Positions 6,814-14,972 of a DNA stretch of 29,882 bases are shown here, piece after piece. Under the pieces are notes generated by a model, which saw nothing but the letters and a program-made list of their open reading frames with translations, made no database searches and was not told where the DNA came from. The DNA comes from Desulfobacteraceae bacterium (GTDB lineage Bacteria; Desulfobacterota; Desulfobacteria; Desulfobacterales; Desulfobacteraceae). Both the position numbers and the translations under genes were made by a program. The stretch is from NCBI GenBank assembly GCA_003354055.1, contig PIVQ01000021.1, positions 1 to 29,882 of the forward strand, written 5' to 3'. Numbering within the stretch: position 1 is the stretch's first letter; each line of letters begins with the position of its first letter.

Positions 6814-7941
6814 TTACTTGCCTGCTTTCATCTGAATTGCTGACCCCTTCTTTGCAGCAATGGTCCCGTTCTCTGTTGAAACAGATCGGACATGGACGTC
6901 CTGCTGGGGGAAAGGGATTTCAATCCCTTCTTTTCTAAACCGTTTGTAAACAGCTGTATTAAGCTTATGTAAAACCCTGCCGCGCAATACCGGCTGCCTA
7001 ACCCAGCATAACAATTCATGGTCCAGACTGGAGTTGCCAAAGCTGCGAAACCGAACCCGGGGTTCCGGGTCTTTACAAACATCCTGGAAGCCATCTGCCA
7101 CATCCAGTAAAACCTGGTGAACCTGATCAATGTCCGATCCATAGGCCACGCCGACTTTGACACGGATTCGAAATTTTTCATGACGGCCACCAGCCTCATT
7201 GGTGATTTTGGTATTTCCCATGATGGAATTGGGCACAGTTATTTCCACGTCATCCCGGGTTAAAATCCGGGTACTGCGAATACCGATATTGGTCACATCC
7301 CCCCGCTCCCCTGAATCCAGGACAATAAAATCCCCGAGTTTATAGGGGGCATCGGCCATGATAAAAACACCGGAAAACAGATTGGCCAGGGTATCCTTTG
7401 CAGCAAAAGAAATGGCAAGCCCCAGAATACCGGCAGAAGCGACCCAGGCGGTAAGATCGATATTCCAGACCAAAAATACGATATAAATGGACAGGCCGGT
7501 TACCAGAAGAATCAAAAGATTGTTAAACAGGGGCAAGGTCCGGTCCTGGATCAGGTTGAGCCAGCTTTCGTCACGACTCAAAAGGTTGAGCAGAAGCTTG
7601 AAAAAGCGGGTGACCGCCAATGCCCAATAAAAGATGGCAATGGTTTTCAGGCAGCCCAGGGTCATGAAACTGATGGTCCCGGGAAACCCCAGTCTTTCAG
7701 TGGCAAGGGCCAGCCCAAAAAGGATGATGCTCAAAAAGACAGGCCGGTGAAAGATATCAAGGACCTGATCATCCACTTTAAGCTTTGTCTTTTGAAACCA
7801 CCTTTTGATAACCCGGGTGAGAATCAGGTCCACCAGCTTTGCAATCCCCAAAAACAAGAGAATGATCAACAGGGCCTGGAGATATCGGTTGGGGGCTACC
7901 TGGGTCAGCACTTCCATAAATTGGTCTTTTCCAAAATTCAT
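6814..7941 (-). CDS. MscS-family small-conductance mechanosensitive channel
   Basis: This 375-residue inner-membrane protein has four to five hydrophobic helices in the first 200 residues. They include a pore-lining helix with the typical small-residue pattern (ASAGILGLAISFAAKDTLAN), followed by the beta-domain start FSGVFIMADAPYKLGDFI. The conserved beta-domain segments GDVTNIGIRSTRIL and VTVPNS-like ITVPNSIMGN follow. The C-terminal mixed domain ends in a variable tail. Length is longer than E. coli MscS (286) because of extra N-terminal helices. MscS proteins open under membrane tension and release solutes during osmotic downshock. Its ATG overlaps the stop of the upstream hybrid histidine kinase by four bases (ATGA), so the two are translationally coupled. 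Confidence 0.9.
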   Translation of the reverse strand: MNFGKDQFMEVLTQVAPNRYLQALLIILLFLGIAKLVDLILTRVIKRWFQKTKLKVDDQVLDIFHRPVFLSIILFGLALATERLGFPGTISFMTLGCLKTIAIFYWALAVTRFFKLLLNLLSRDESWLNLIQDRTLPLFNNLLILLVTGLSIYIVFLVWNIDLTAWVASAGILGLAISFAAKDTLANLFSGVFIMADAPYKLGDFIVLDSGERGDVTNIGIRSTRILTRDDVEITVPNSIMGNTKITNEAGGRHEKFRIRVKVGVAYGSDIDQVHQVLLDVADGFQDVCKDPEPRVRFRSFGNSSLDHELLCWVRQPVLRGRVLHKLNTAVYKRFRKEGIEIPFPQQDVHVRSVSTENGTIAAKKGSAIQMKAGK

Positions 7942-10337
7942 GGCAACTCACCCCGCTGTTGGATATGATCGTTCATGTCCTGGGTAGCATTCCCAGAGTT
8001 CAAGGCCTTTAAAGAATTGAGAGCGTGGTTTTTAAACCGGAGATATTCTTTTTTAAGAATTTCAAATGCCTGGGTACTATTTTCAAAGTTATTTGACTCT
8101 CCCATCTCTTCAAGTACTTTGGCAGCATTTGACAAAGAAGGGGCGAAAATGTTTGCTGCCCCGCCTTTAATTGAATGGGCATTTAATTCCAGGGTGTTCG
8201 CATCCTTTTGTATGATGGCCTGGTGTATCTGTGGAATCTTCTTTTCCAGAGAACGAATAAATTCGCCGAACACTTCCATCAAAAATGCTTCGTCTCCATT
8301 CAACTCAGCCAAAGCCTTTTCAATATTAATGGGGTCTTTACGGTCTTGCCTTTTGTCGGGCCGTATTGGTTCTGATAGGATTTTATCGGTCTTCCCCAGG
8401 GTCCACTTGTCAATCAGGGCGATGAGATCATCTCTTTTCAAGGGTTTGGAAATATAATCATCCATGCCCGCTTTAAAACATTTTTCCATGACACCGGATC
8501 CCACATGGGCAGTCATTGCGATGATGGGAACTCTTTTAAAATCAGGAACGGCGGTTGAAAATTGTTTTTCACTCTCTCTTATGATTTTACAGGCTTCATA
8601 CCCATCCATTTCAGGCATCTGTATGTCCATGAGGACCATATCAAACCTTCTGGTTTTAAACATATCCACAGCCTGTTTGCCATTCTCGGCAAGGATCATG
8701 TTAAATCCTGCATGAATGATATGTTTTTCTGCGATTTTCTGGTTGGTGGGATAATCTTCAGCCACAAGTATCCACAGATTTTTTCTTCGTTCATCTGTAA
8801 TGGAATGTCCTGTCACAACTCTTTTTGCAGGGCCCGTCTGTTTTGGCAGGTTAAACCGGGCCGTAAACCAAAAGGTACTTCCTTTCTCAGGCTCGCTTTC
8901 TATCCCGATCTTTCCTCCCATCAATTCTACAAGCTGTTTTGAAATGGCGGTGCCAAGTCCTGTTCCCCCGTATTTCCGTGTTGTTGATCCGTCCGCCTGG
9001 GAAAAGCTTTTAAAAATTTTATCCTGTTTTTCTCTTGGAATGCCGATGCCGGTATCCCTGACTGAAAATTTGAGCAGAAGCGTGTCCTGTTCCAGGGACA
9101 GTTTTTCTCCTTTAATGGAAATGATACCCTCATGGGTGAACTTTAGCGCATTCCCCGTAAGATTCATCAGGATCTGCCGCAACTTTCCGGGATCTCCCAC
9201 TAATAGTTCAGGGATATCGGGTTCCAGGTGTGAAATCAGCACAAGCCCTTTCTTCTCCGCCCGCATGGAAAGGGAAGATCTAAGTTCTTCAATGGTATGG
9301 TGAAGATTAAAGGGGATTTTTTCCAGATCCAGTTTACCCGCCTCAATTTTTGAAAAATCAAGTACATCGTTAATGATTTCAAGCAAGGCATCCGCCTCTT
9401 TGGAAATCGTTTCTATATAAATTTTCTGTTGATCATCAGGATTTGAATCCATCAAAAGTTCGGTCATTCCGATAACCCCGTTCATGGGGGTACGGATTTC
9501 ATGGCTCATGTTGGCCAAAAATTCGCTCTTGGCCTTATTGGCCATATCCGCCTGCACCGCCATCCTTTTGGTCCGGGCGGTCGCCTCTTCAAGTTGCTGG
9601 TTGGTTTCAAGGAGTTTTTTTTCCGCCTTCTTTCGTTCGTTAATGCTTGCAGTTAATCCCAAGTTTTTGGTGAAGATGATGTACACTGCAATCAGCAGAA
9701 GAGAAAATCCCAAGAGAATATTACCTGTTTGTAAGGTTTGATAAAACGCCTCATCACCCCACTTGGCTGCAGGATAATCGACTCCCAGGACGGCAAATAT
9801 TTCTCCTGTTTCACTATTTTTCATCGGCACAAGAACACTCACCCAGGTTCCCCATCTATCGGTTACGGGGTTGGTTATTTGGGCCTTACCATTCTCAAAA
9901 GGCTTATAGTTGTCATAGGCTGCTTCAGTATATTCCTCCCCCGGCGGCACATAATCTTCAGACGACACTGGTTCAGAATCGACCATAAAAATTATTTTTT
10001 CTTCTCTTAATGTGTATAAATAAATAAATCTTACCCCATCATTCACCCTCAGCAAATTGCCCATTCTTGATTTAATACTCTCATAGGCTGTCGTCCCGAC
10101 GTCCTCTTTTATCCCCCGCAATTGCCTAAGCATTTCTCCATCTAATCCTATCGCAATTGTCTTGGCACTCTTCATTGCCTTTTGGGATGTCTCATTGAGT
10201 GCATTCGTCCAGGTATGTCTGATGAACAGTGCACCTGGAATTGCTGTTGCAATCAAGGTCAGTAATAGAAATGTATTGAGTCGGCCGGCTTTTTTGGGAG
10301 ATTTATGGATGGTTTTTATCTCCTCATTTCTCAGCAA
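7938..10337 (-). CDS. Hybrid sensor histidine kinase (sensor-HisKA-HATPase-REC-HPt)
   Basis: This 799-residue membrane kinase has one TM helix at about 20-42, then an extracytoplasmic sensor domain to about 200. That domain looks PAS/Cache-like ([36 protein letters not shown]). A second TM helix lies at about 205-223, then a coiled coil. HisKA has the phospho-acceptor His279 in [10 protein letters not shown]. The HATPase N, G1 and G2 boxes are at about 396, 428 and 458. REC has Asp571 in [11 protein letters not shown], and the C-terminal HPt domain has His721 in [10 protein letters not shown]. All phosphorelay residues are present. It has no HAMP domain. The only in-frame start before the first TM helix is TTG at 10337; no in-frame ATG precedes the helix, so the start is less certain. 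It overlaps the MscS gene by four bases. Confidence 0.9.
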   Translation of the reverse strand: MLRNEEIKTIHKSPKKAGRLNTFLLLTLIATAIPGALFIRHTWTNALNETSQKAMKSAKTIAIGLDGEMLRQLRGIKEDVGTTAYESIKSRMGNLLRVNDGVRFIYLYTLREEKIIFMVDSEPVSSEDYVPPGEEYTEAAYDNYKPFENGKAQITNPVTDRWGTWVSVLVPMKNSETGEIFAVLGVDYPAAKWGDEAFYQTLQTGNILLGFSLLLIAVYIIFTKNLGLTASINERKKAEKKLLETNQQLEEATARTKRMAVQADMANKAKSEFLANMSHEIRTPMNGVIGMTELLMDSNPDDQQKIYIETISKEADALLEIINDVLDFSKIEAGKLDLEKIPFNLHHTIEELRSSLSMRAEKKGLVLISHLEPDIPELLVGDPGKLRQILMNLTGNALKFTHEGIISIKGEKLSLEQDTLLLKFSVRDTGIGIPREKQDKIFKSFSQADGSTTRKYGGTGLGTAISKQLVELMGGKIGIESEPEKGSTFWFTARFNLPKQTGPAKRVVTGHSITDERRKNLWILVAEDYPTNQKIAEKHIIHAGFNMILAENGKQAVDMFKTRRFDMVLMDIQMPEMDGYEACKIIRESEKQFSTAVPDFKRVPIIAMTAHVGSGVMEKCFKAGMDDYISKPLKRDDLIALIDKWTLGKTDKILSEPIRPDKRQDRKDPINIEKALAELNGDEAFLMEVFGEFIRSLEKKIPQIHQAIIQKDANTLELNAHSIKGGAANIFAPSLSNAAKVLEEMGESNNFENSTQAFEILKKEYLRFKNHALNSLKALNSGNATQDMNDHIQQRGELP

Positions 10338-10555
10338 TTGGATGATGATGCTTTTTTTCTGATGCCATGGAGACGATTCCCCTGTTAAGAATTTGTTTTT
10401 CGCAAGTGTTTTTTATTTCTATCCCAAAATTGGGTTCAGGACAACAGGTAAATTGGTGGCGGGGATATCTGCCCAGGTGTTGACACGAATAAAGGGATAT
10501 CGCATTCTTAGGGGGCAGGAGCGCACAATTTCTTAAATTTAATAAAGGACTGGGT

Positions 10556-10855
10556 ATGCCGACGATTACCTTTAACGCGTTTTCCTCTTTGCAGAAAAAG
10601 CTTAAGCAAAGAGATATCGAATATGCCGATGCTGTGATGGATATAACATCAGGTTTCAGTGCGGGGGACTTTCTTCTTCAGATGGGATTTAGTGAAAAAG
10701 AAGTTGAAGCTGTATTTATAAATGGCCGGGTCATGCCCCTTGATACCATTATTAAAGATGGTGATCGCGTTGCCTTTGTTCCTAAATTTACACCAGGACC
10801 AGACAGAGCTTTGAAGGGCTTAGACAATATTAAAAAGGCTTTGAAATCTCCATAA
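10556..10855 (+). CDS. MoaD/ThiS-like beta-grasp protein without a C-terminal GG
   Basis: This 99-residue protein has the ubiquitin-like MoaD/ThiS pattern: an N-terminal strand MPTITFNAFSSLQKKL, a middle helix, then EAVFINGRVMPLDTIIKDGD and RVAFVPKFTPGPD. The last two correspond to the conserved VNG...L.DGD-V-F.P.-.-GG segment. Sulphur-carrier members end in Gly-Gly for adenylation and thiocarboxylate formation. Here the P-G-P region is followed by 18 more residues ending KSP, so the protein cannot act as a standard sulphur carrier unless trimmed. From memory such PGP-containing variants are common in anaerobes. The hydratase gene follows after 26 bases, suggesting an operon. Confidence 0.7.
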   Translation: MPTITFNAFSSLQKKLKQRDIEYADAVMDITSGFSAGDFLLQMGFSEKEVEAVFINGRVMPLDTIIKDGDRVAFVPKFTPGPDRALKGLDNIKKALKSP

Positions 10856-10881
10856 AAACAGGTTGGATAGAGAGGATGTCT

Positions 10882-11691
10882 ATGAGTGATGGAAAAATTC
10901 AGGTCGTAAGAAAAAATAAGATAGCAATCGTAATCATGAGTCGTGCGGGGAAGAAAAATGCATTTAATGAATCTATGTTTGCGGCTTTGGAAAGGGCTAC
11001 GGATGAATTAAAACAAAACCTTCCCAGGGCGATTATCATTACCGGTGACGGAACCGAAGCATTTAGTGCGGGATTTGATGTTAATCCGGAAAACCCTTTG
11101 GTTGCTGATTTCTTGAAGGTATTGGAGAGTCACGATATCACGCCTGCAAGGTTATTGATTAACCGGATTCGAAAAGCAGTCGATGGATTTGTTACCTTAC
11201 CCGTTCCTATCATTGCCGCAATAAACGGATTGGCCTATGGCGGGGGAATGGAGCTGGCAACAAGATGTGATTTACGGGTAATGGACCGAACCGCTAAACT
11301 CTGTTTTTCAGAAGTGCGACTGGGGTTGATGCCGGATTGGGGAGGCGGTCCTTATTTAACAAAACTTGTCGGCAGTGCCGTTGCTTCTGATCTCATACTC
11401 ACCGCACGTACAGTGGATGCTGAAGAGGCGCTAACGTTGGGGGTGGTTAACCGGGTGTGCGACGAAGGACAAGCGGTTGATGCGGCATTAATCCTGGCGG
11501 AACAAATTGCGCAAAACGGGCCCAAAGCTGTTCGTCACGCATTGGCCGTTATCAGGCAGAGCCAGGGACTGTCTTTGGGAGAGGCGCTTGAGCTGGAGGC
11601 GAATAAGGCTGCGGAGCTTATTGTTTCAGGTGAATGCGTTCACGGCATCACGGCGTTTATGGAGAAAAAGGCGCCTGAATTCCCTGATTGA
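10882..11691 (+). CDS. Enoyl-CoA hydratase/isomerase (crotonase) family protein
   Basis: This is a 269-residue crotonase-fold enzyme. The first oxyanion-hole loop is AFSAGFDVNP. The second is NGLAYGGGMELATRCD. The two glutamates that activate water in true hydratases are both present and 20 residues apart: in GGGMEL and in FSEVRLG. This supports enoyl-CoA hydratase activity, although substrate chain length is unknown. The ATG at 10882 is preferred to the in-frame ATG at 10876 because GAGAGG lies six bases before it. Downstream it converges on the zur gene with a 24-base gap. The MoaD-like partner upstream is an unexpected neighbour; no other beta-oxidation gene is nearby. Confidence 0.85.
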   Translation: MSDGKIQVVRKNKIAIVIMSRAGKKNAFNESMFAALERATDELKQNLPRAIIITGDGTEAFSAGFDVNPENPLVADFLKVLESHDITPARLLINRIRKAVDGFVTLPVPIIAAINGLAYGGGMELATRCDLRVMDRTAKLCFSEVRLGLMPDWGGGPYLTKLVGSAVASDLILTARTVDAEEALTLGVVNRVCDEGQAVDAALILAEQIAQNGPKAVRHALAVIRQSQGLSLGEALELEANKAAELIVSGECVHGITAFMEKKAPEFPD

Positions 11692-11715
11692 ATTTGCTGC
11701 TGGTGAGCATTTGGG

Positions 11716-12153
11716 TCAATGTGATTTTTTCAAACAGTTCTTGCAGATGCCGTCCAGGCGCATTTCAAGTTTGTCTATCCTTCCGGGAAAGGTATTTTCA
11801 AAGGTGCTGAATTCAACGTTCAGAGCTTCGGGGCTGAGGCAGTCCATCTGGCCGCAAACCTTGCAGTAAAAGTGGGGGTGGGCCTGATGGAAATCGTTGG
11901 GGGCAAGACCATAGTAGGCAGCCCTGCCGCCGGTGCTGATCCGGTCCACAATGCCCTTTTCCACAAGAAGATCCAGGATGCGGTAAACTGTGACCCGGTT
12001 TATGGACTTATTTCGGTCAAGAGTCTCATGGATATCTGAGGCGGACAGGGGAAAGCTGTTGTTCCCGATGATCTCCAATACCCGCAATCGGTTTTTAGTG
12101 GGATCAAGTTTGGCTGAGGTCATCAGGTCTTTATAGTCACAATGAAGGCACAT
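11716..12153 (-). CDS. zur: Fur-family repressor, probable zinc uptake regulator Zur
   Basis: This is a 145-residue Fur-superfamily metalloregulator. The N-terminal winged helix includes LDPTKNRLRVLEIIGN and NRVTVYRILDLLVEKG. The dimer domain has the His-rich HQAHPHFYCKVCG followed by CLSPEAL and a C-terminal CKNCLKK, so both structural CxxC pairs are present. Such Cys pairs are usual in Zur and PerR/Fur. The identity as Zur is inferred from position: it is the last gene of a znuACB operon, 11 bases after znuB, and two near-identical palindromes lie upstream of znuA. It should repress that operon, and hence itself, when zinc is sufficient. The N terminus MCLHCDYKDLM adds a further CxxC. Confidence 0.85.
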   Translation of the reverse strand: MCLHCDYKDLMTSAKLDPTKNRLRVLEIIGNNSFPLSASDIHETLDRNKSINRVTVYRILDLLVEKGIVDRISTGGRAAYYGLAPNDFHQAHPHFYCKVCGQMDCLSPEALNVEFSTFENTFPGRIDKLEMRLDGICKNCLKKSH

Positions 12154-12164
12154 GGCAGGTGGTT

Positions 12165-13013
12165 CTATCCTTTGGATTGGGAGTTCAGGGTCATGGTTTT
12201 TTTATTCTGTCTATAGGCCGTTATCTGATCAATCACCAGAGATACCAGGAATCCGATTCCGGCCACCAGGATGATGGAGGCGCCTGAAGTCAGGTCGTAT
12301 TTGTAGGAGAGCCAGAGGCCGCAAAGGGTGAATATTGCACCGAGGATACTGGATCCCACCATCATGCGGGCCAGGGAATTTGCATATTTTTCCACGATAA
12401 AGGGCGGGATGGTGAGCAGGGCAATGACCATGATCAGCCCGACCACCTGGATCACCATGACCACGGCGAGACCCAGCATGCCGATGAGGGAAAAGTAAAT
12501 TCGTTTAACCGGGATGCCCCGGATCTGGGCAAATTCCTCATCATAGGACACGGCAAGGATATCCGCGTAGTACCAGGCCACCAGGATGGCAATGCCGATG
12601 CCCATGACCAGCATGATGGCAAGATCGGACTTGGGCACAGTGAGAATACTGCCGAAAAGATAGCTCATCAGGTCTACATTGTACCCCGGGGTCAGGTCTA
12701 CCATAATGATGCCAAATGCCATGCCAAGTGCCCAGATCACACCGATGATTGTATCTGCCCTGTGTCTGTTTTTGAAGGTGACCGCAGCCATGAGCATGGA
12801 GGCGGCCAGGGAAAATCCCATGGTGCTGAGCATGACAGGCCATTTAAAGTAAAAGGCCAGTCCGATTCCGCCGTAGGCGGCATGGGCAATACCGCCGGAA
12901 AGAAATACAATCCGGTTGACCACCACCAGGGTGCCCATGATTCCGCAGATGAGGCTGGTCAGCAAGCCTGCGGCAATGGCATTCTGCATGAATTCAAACT
13001 CAAGTATTTCCAT
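12165..13013 (-). CDS. znuB: Zinc ABC transporter permease ZnuB
   Basis: This 282-residue membrane protein belongs to the ABC-3 (zinc/manganese) permease family, with about eight to nine helices. Family landmarks are NAIAAGLLTSLICGIMGTLV at the N terminus, LSGGIAHAAYGGIG, and the cytoplasmic LLTIPPFIVEKYA coupling region. The ATG at 13013 is chosen because the family begins here (MEILEFEFMQ). The open frame extends to 13133, but only through znuC in another frame. The first codons overlap the end of znuC by 14 bases, and GGAG lies nine bases upstream. It forms the membrane channel of the zinc importer with the ATPase and binding protein encoded upstream. Confidence 0.9.
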   Translation of the reverse strand: MEILEFEFMQNAIAAGLLTSLICGIMGTLVVVNRIVFLSGGIAHAAYGGIGLAFYFKWPVMLSTMGFSLAASMLMAAVTFKNRHRADTIIGVIWALGMAFGIIMVDLTPGYNVDLMSYLFGSILTVPKSDLAIMLVMGIGIAILVAWYYADILAVSYDEEFAQIRGIPVKRIYFSLIGMLGLAVVMVIQVVGLIMVIALLTIPPFIVEKYANSLARMMVGSSILGAIFTLCGLWLSYKYDLTSGASIILVAGIGFLVSLVIDQITAYRQNKKTMTLNSQSKG

Positions 13014-13803
13014 GGGGTAAATCTCCGGTGCGTTTGGTTTTTGGCAGGCCGTGGGCCAGGACCTGAACCCTGCAGACATCTTCCACAGAGCAGGCATACA
13101 TGGTTTCCAGCATTTCCCCTGTGATCTCTTCATGGGGGTGATAGTGAAGTCCCTGGTTTACACAGGCCACTGATTTGACATAGTTGGACACGATAAAAAG
13201 ATCGTGGCTGACCACCAGGATGGCAATCTCTTTGTTTAACTCCTCCAGAAGTTCATAAAAGTCTGCCTGGCCTTTGGTATCAATGCTGGCCGTGGGCTCG
13301 TCAAGGAGCAGCAGCCGGGGATGGGTCATCAGGGATCTGGCAATGAACACCCGCTGGCGCTGGCCGCCTGACAATTCCCCGATTCTTTTATGGGCATGGT
13401 CTGCCATGTGGAGGCGGGCCAGGGTTTCCATGGCCTCTTCCCGCTCCATTGATTTGTTCTTCTTCTGCCGCCGGCTCGTGGGATCCAGGCATCCCATGAG
13501 CACCACATCCATGGCGGTAATGGGAAAGTTTTCATTGATATGGACATTCTGGGGCACGTAGCCGATGGCCGATGAAAATTTGCCGGGCTTTCCGCCCATT
13601 ACCCTGATGCGTCCCCTGCCCGGCTTGAGCAGCCCTAATATCAATTTGATCAGGGTGGTTTTCCCCCCGCCGTTGGGACCTATTACCGCGACAAAGTCCT
13701 GATGACGGATGCAAAGGTTGACCCCGCTCAGAGCCGGCTCACCATTATAGGAAAAATCAACATCCTCAATTTCAACAATGGATTTCTGGAGAATCTGGCT
13801 TAT
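13000..13803 (-). CDS. znuC: Zinc ABC transporter ATP-binding protein ZnuC with apparent ATA start
   Basis: The reading frame encodes a full ABC ATPase: Walker A GPNGGGKTT, Q-loop GYVPQNVH, signature LSGGQRQRV, Walker B LLLLDEPTA and switch His in VVSHD. The first in-frame ATG (13644) lies after Walker A, so it cannot be the start. The frame is closed upstream by TAA at 13824-13822, and no ATG, GTG or TTG lies between that stop and Walker A. A strong ribosome site AAGGAGG (13817-13811) sits seven bases before an ATA codon at 13803. There the znuA stop reads AAAATAA. A single G would make it ATGA, the usual four-base stop/start overlap. I therefore place the start at the ATA (267 residues). 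Either ATA is used inefficiently, a start was lost by mutation, or a base is wrong. Confidence 0.82.
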   Translation of the reverse strand: MSQILQKSIVEIEDVDFSYNGEPALSGVNLCIRHQDFVAVIGPNGGGKTTLIKLILGLLKPGRGRIRVMGGKPGKFSSAIGYVPQNVHINENFPITAMDVVLMGCLDPTSRRQKKNKSMEREEAMETLARLHMADHAHKRIGELSGGQRQRVFIARSLMTHPRLLLLDEPTASIDTKGQADFYELLEELNKEIAILVVSHDLFIVSNYVKSVACVNQGLHYHPHEEITGEMLETMYACSVEDVCRVQVLAHGLPKTKRTGDLPHGNT

Positions 13804-14684
13804 TTTAGGGCCTCCTTGAATTTATCTGCCATGGTCTGCAGGTTGCTCAGCCAATCCTGCGCCAATGGGTCGACTATTGCAACCTGGCCCTGGATTTCCC
13901 TTGCGATCAGTTTGGCGCTCTTGGCTGAAAACTGGGGCTGGACAAAGATGACCCGGATCTGGTTTTCCCTGGCATGCTGGATCAGCTCCTTAAGCTGGGC
14001 AGGTTTGGGAGCCTTGCCTTCGACTTCAATGGGAATCATGTCAAGGCCGTAGTCCCGGGCAAAATATCCCCAGGACGGATGAAATACCATAAAGCGCATC
14101 ATAGCTTTTGCTTTGAACAGCTCGTGAAGCGTTTTGTCCATGGCTGTTATCTTTTCAACAAAGGCGGAATGATTTTTCGTGTAAAAGGTCTTGTTCGTCG
14201 GATCTTCGGAAGTCAGGGCATTTAAGATATGGGTTGCCTGGACCATGACGAGTCGTGGAGAGAGCCAGATATGGGGATCAAGACCTTCATGGCCGTGGTC
14301 GGTATTTGCTGCATCAGCATCGGCGGCCTCATGAGCAGCCATGGGGATTTTATGGATGCCTTCATCCGTGTGGACGACGCGCATACCGGGGTTGGCAGAG
14401 ACAATTTTTTTCAGCCAATAGGTTTCAAAGGGCACTCCGATTGAAAAGTAGAGTTTTGCTTTTGACAGGGCAGCCATCTGAGTGGGTTTGGGTTCATAGG
14501 TCGCCGGGCTTGCCCCGGGTTTTACCATGACCCGGACATCCACCTGGTCACCGCCAATTTGTTGCACAAAATATTTTTGGGGAAGGATACTGACAAACAC
14601 AGGCAGAGGATCGGATGCTCCGGCGAGTTGGGCTGTCATAACCATAACCAAAGGCAGACAGATTCTGAAAATCAGGTTTTTCAT
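13800..14684 (-). CDS. znuA: Zinc ABC transporter substrate-binding protein ZnuA
   Basis: This is a 294-residue cluster A-I metal-binding protein for import with ZnuB and ZnuC. A signal peptide covers the first 23 residues (hydrophobic ICLPLVMVMTAQLAGA). The mature protein begins with SDPLPVFVSILPQKYFVQQI, typical of the family. A short His/Asp-rich loop (AADADAANTDHGHEGLDPHI) precedes the DPHIWLSP motif, as in ZnuA rather than manganese-binding relatives. Further His ligands are expected in VFHPSWGYFARDYGL, and Asp near VDPLA. Length is normal. It is the first gene of a znuA-znuC-znuB-zur unit. Two palindromic Zur-box candidates and a CRP-like site lie 29-158 bases upstream. Confidence 0.93.
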   Translation of the reverse strand: MKNLIFRICLPLVMVMTAQLAGASDPLPVFVSILPQKYFVQQIGGDQVDVRVMVKPGASPATYEPKPTQMAALSKAKLYFSIGVPFETYWLKKIVSANPGMRVVHTDEGIHKIPMAAHEAADADAANTDHGHEGLDPHIWLSPRLVMVQATHILNALTSEDPTNKTFYTKNHSAFVEKITAMDKTLHELFKAKAMMRFMVFHPSWGYFARDYGLDMIPIEVEGKAPKPAQLKELIQHARENQIRVIFVQPQFSAKSAKLIAREIQGQVAIVDPLAQDWLSNLQTMADKFKEALK

Positions 14685-14712
14685 GACGGTTCCCTCTTTT
14701 GTTTTTCTCTAC

Positions 14713-14729
14713 ATGCAACTTTATTGCAT
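14713..14729. promoter_or_regulatory. Putative Zur box, copy 1
   Basis: ATGCAACTTTATTGCAT is a 17-base palindrome with perfect ATGCAA/TTGCAT arms, 29 bases upstream of the znuA ATG. It differs by one central base from copy 2 at 14826-14842. Position, repetition and the linked Fur-family gene support a zinc-repressor operator. Confidence 0.65.
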
Positions 14730-14768
14730 AATGAAATAATTTCAAGAATTATTTTATATTTTTTGATT

Positions 14769-14784
14769 TGTGATTGTAATCACA
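14769..14784. promoter_or_regulatory. CRP/HcpR-like palindrome TGTGA-N6-TCACA
   Basis: TGTGATTGTAATCACA has perfect TGTGA and TCACA half-sites with a six-base spacer, the CRP consensus. Sulfate reducers use the related HcpR with a TTGTGA-N6-TCACAA type site, and the left side here extends to TTGTGA. It lies between the two Zur boxes, so it may serve znuA (85 bases away) or the divergent gene at 14973. Confidence 0.45.
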
Positions 14785-14825
14785 CCCTTTGGAATAGGTG
14801 AGGCGCTTTCCACTTCCTAAACATT

Positions 14826-14842
14826 ATGCAACTATATTGCAT
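14826..14842. promoter_or_regulatory. Putative Zur box, copy 2
   Basis: ATGCAACTATATTGCAT repeats the znuA-proximal palindrome with one central change. It lies 142 bases upstream of znuA and 130 bases upstream of the divergent racemase-family gene at 14973. It could therefore act on either transcript. Confidence 0.6.
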
Positions 14843-14972
14843 TGAAAAACGACAATACCGGATTGGATTTCAACCCTATATTTACAAGATGCGTTGAAAA
14901 GTCTGGCTTCCGGTTCCCATTGATGATATTGAAAATTTTTAAACAGAATTATGTAGAAACGAGGGTATATCC

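Noticed and set aside
8800..9303. A 167-codon plus-strand frame inside the kinase
   Set aside because: It lies antisense to HisKA/HATPase coding sequence and shows no domain.
13014..13133. N-terminal extension of ZnuB to 13133
   Set aside because: The extra residues come from reading znuC in another frame; the permease family begins at 13013.
13000..13644. Short ZnuC starting at ATG 13644
   Set aside because: It would lack the Walker A loop, although the frame upstream encodes it in full.
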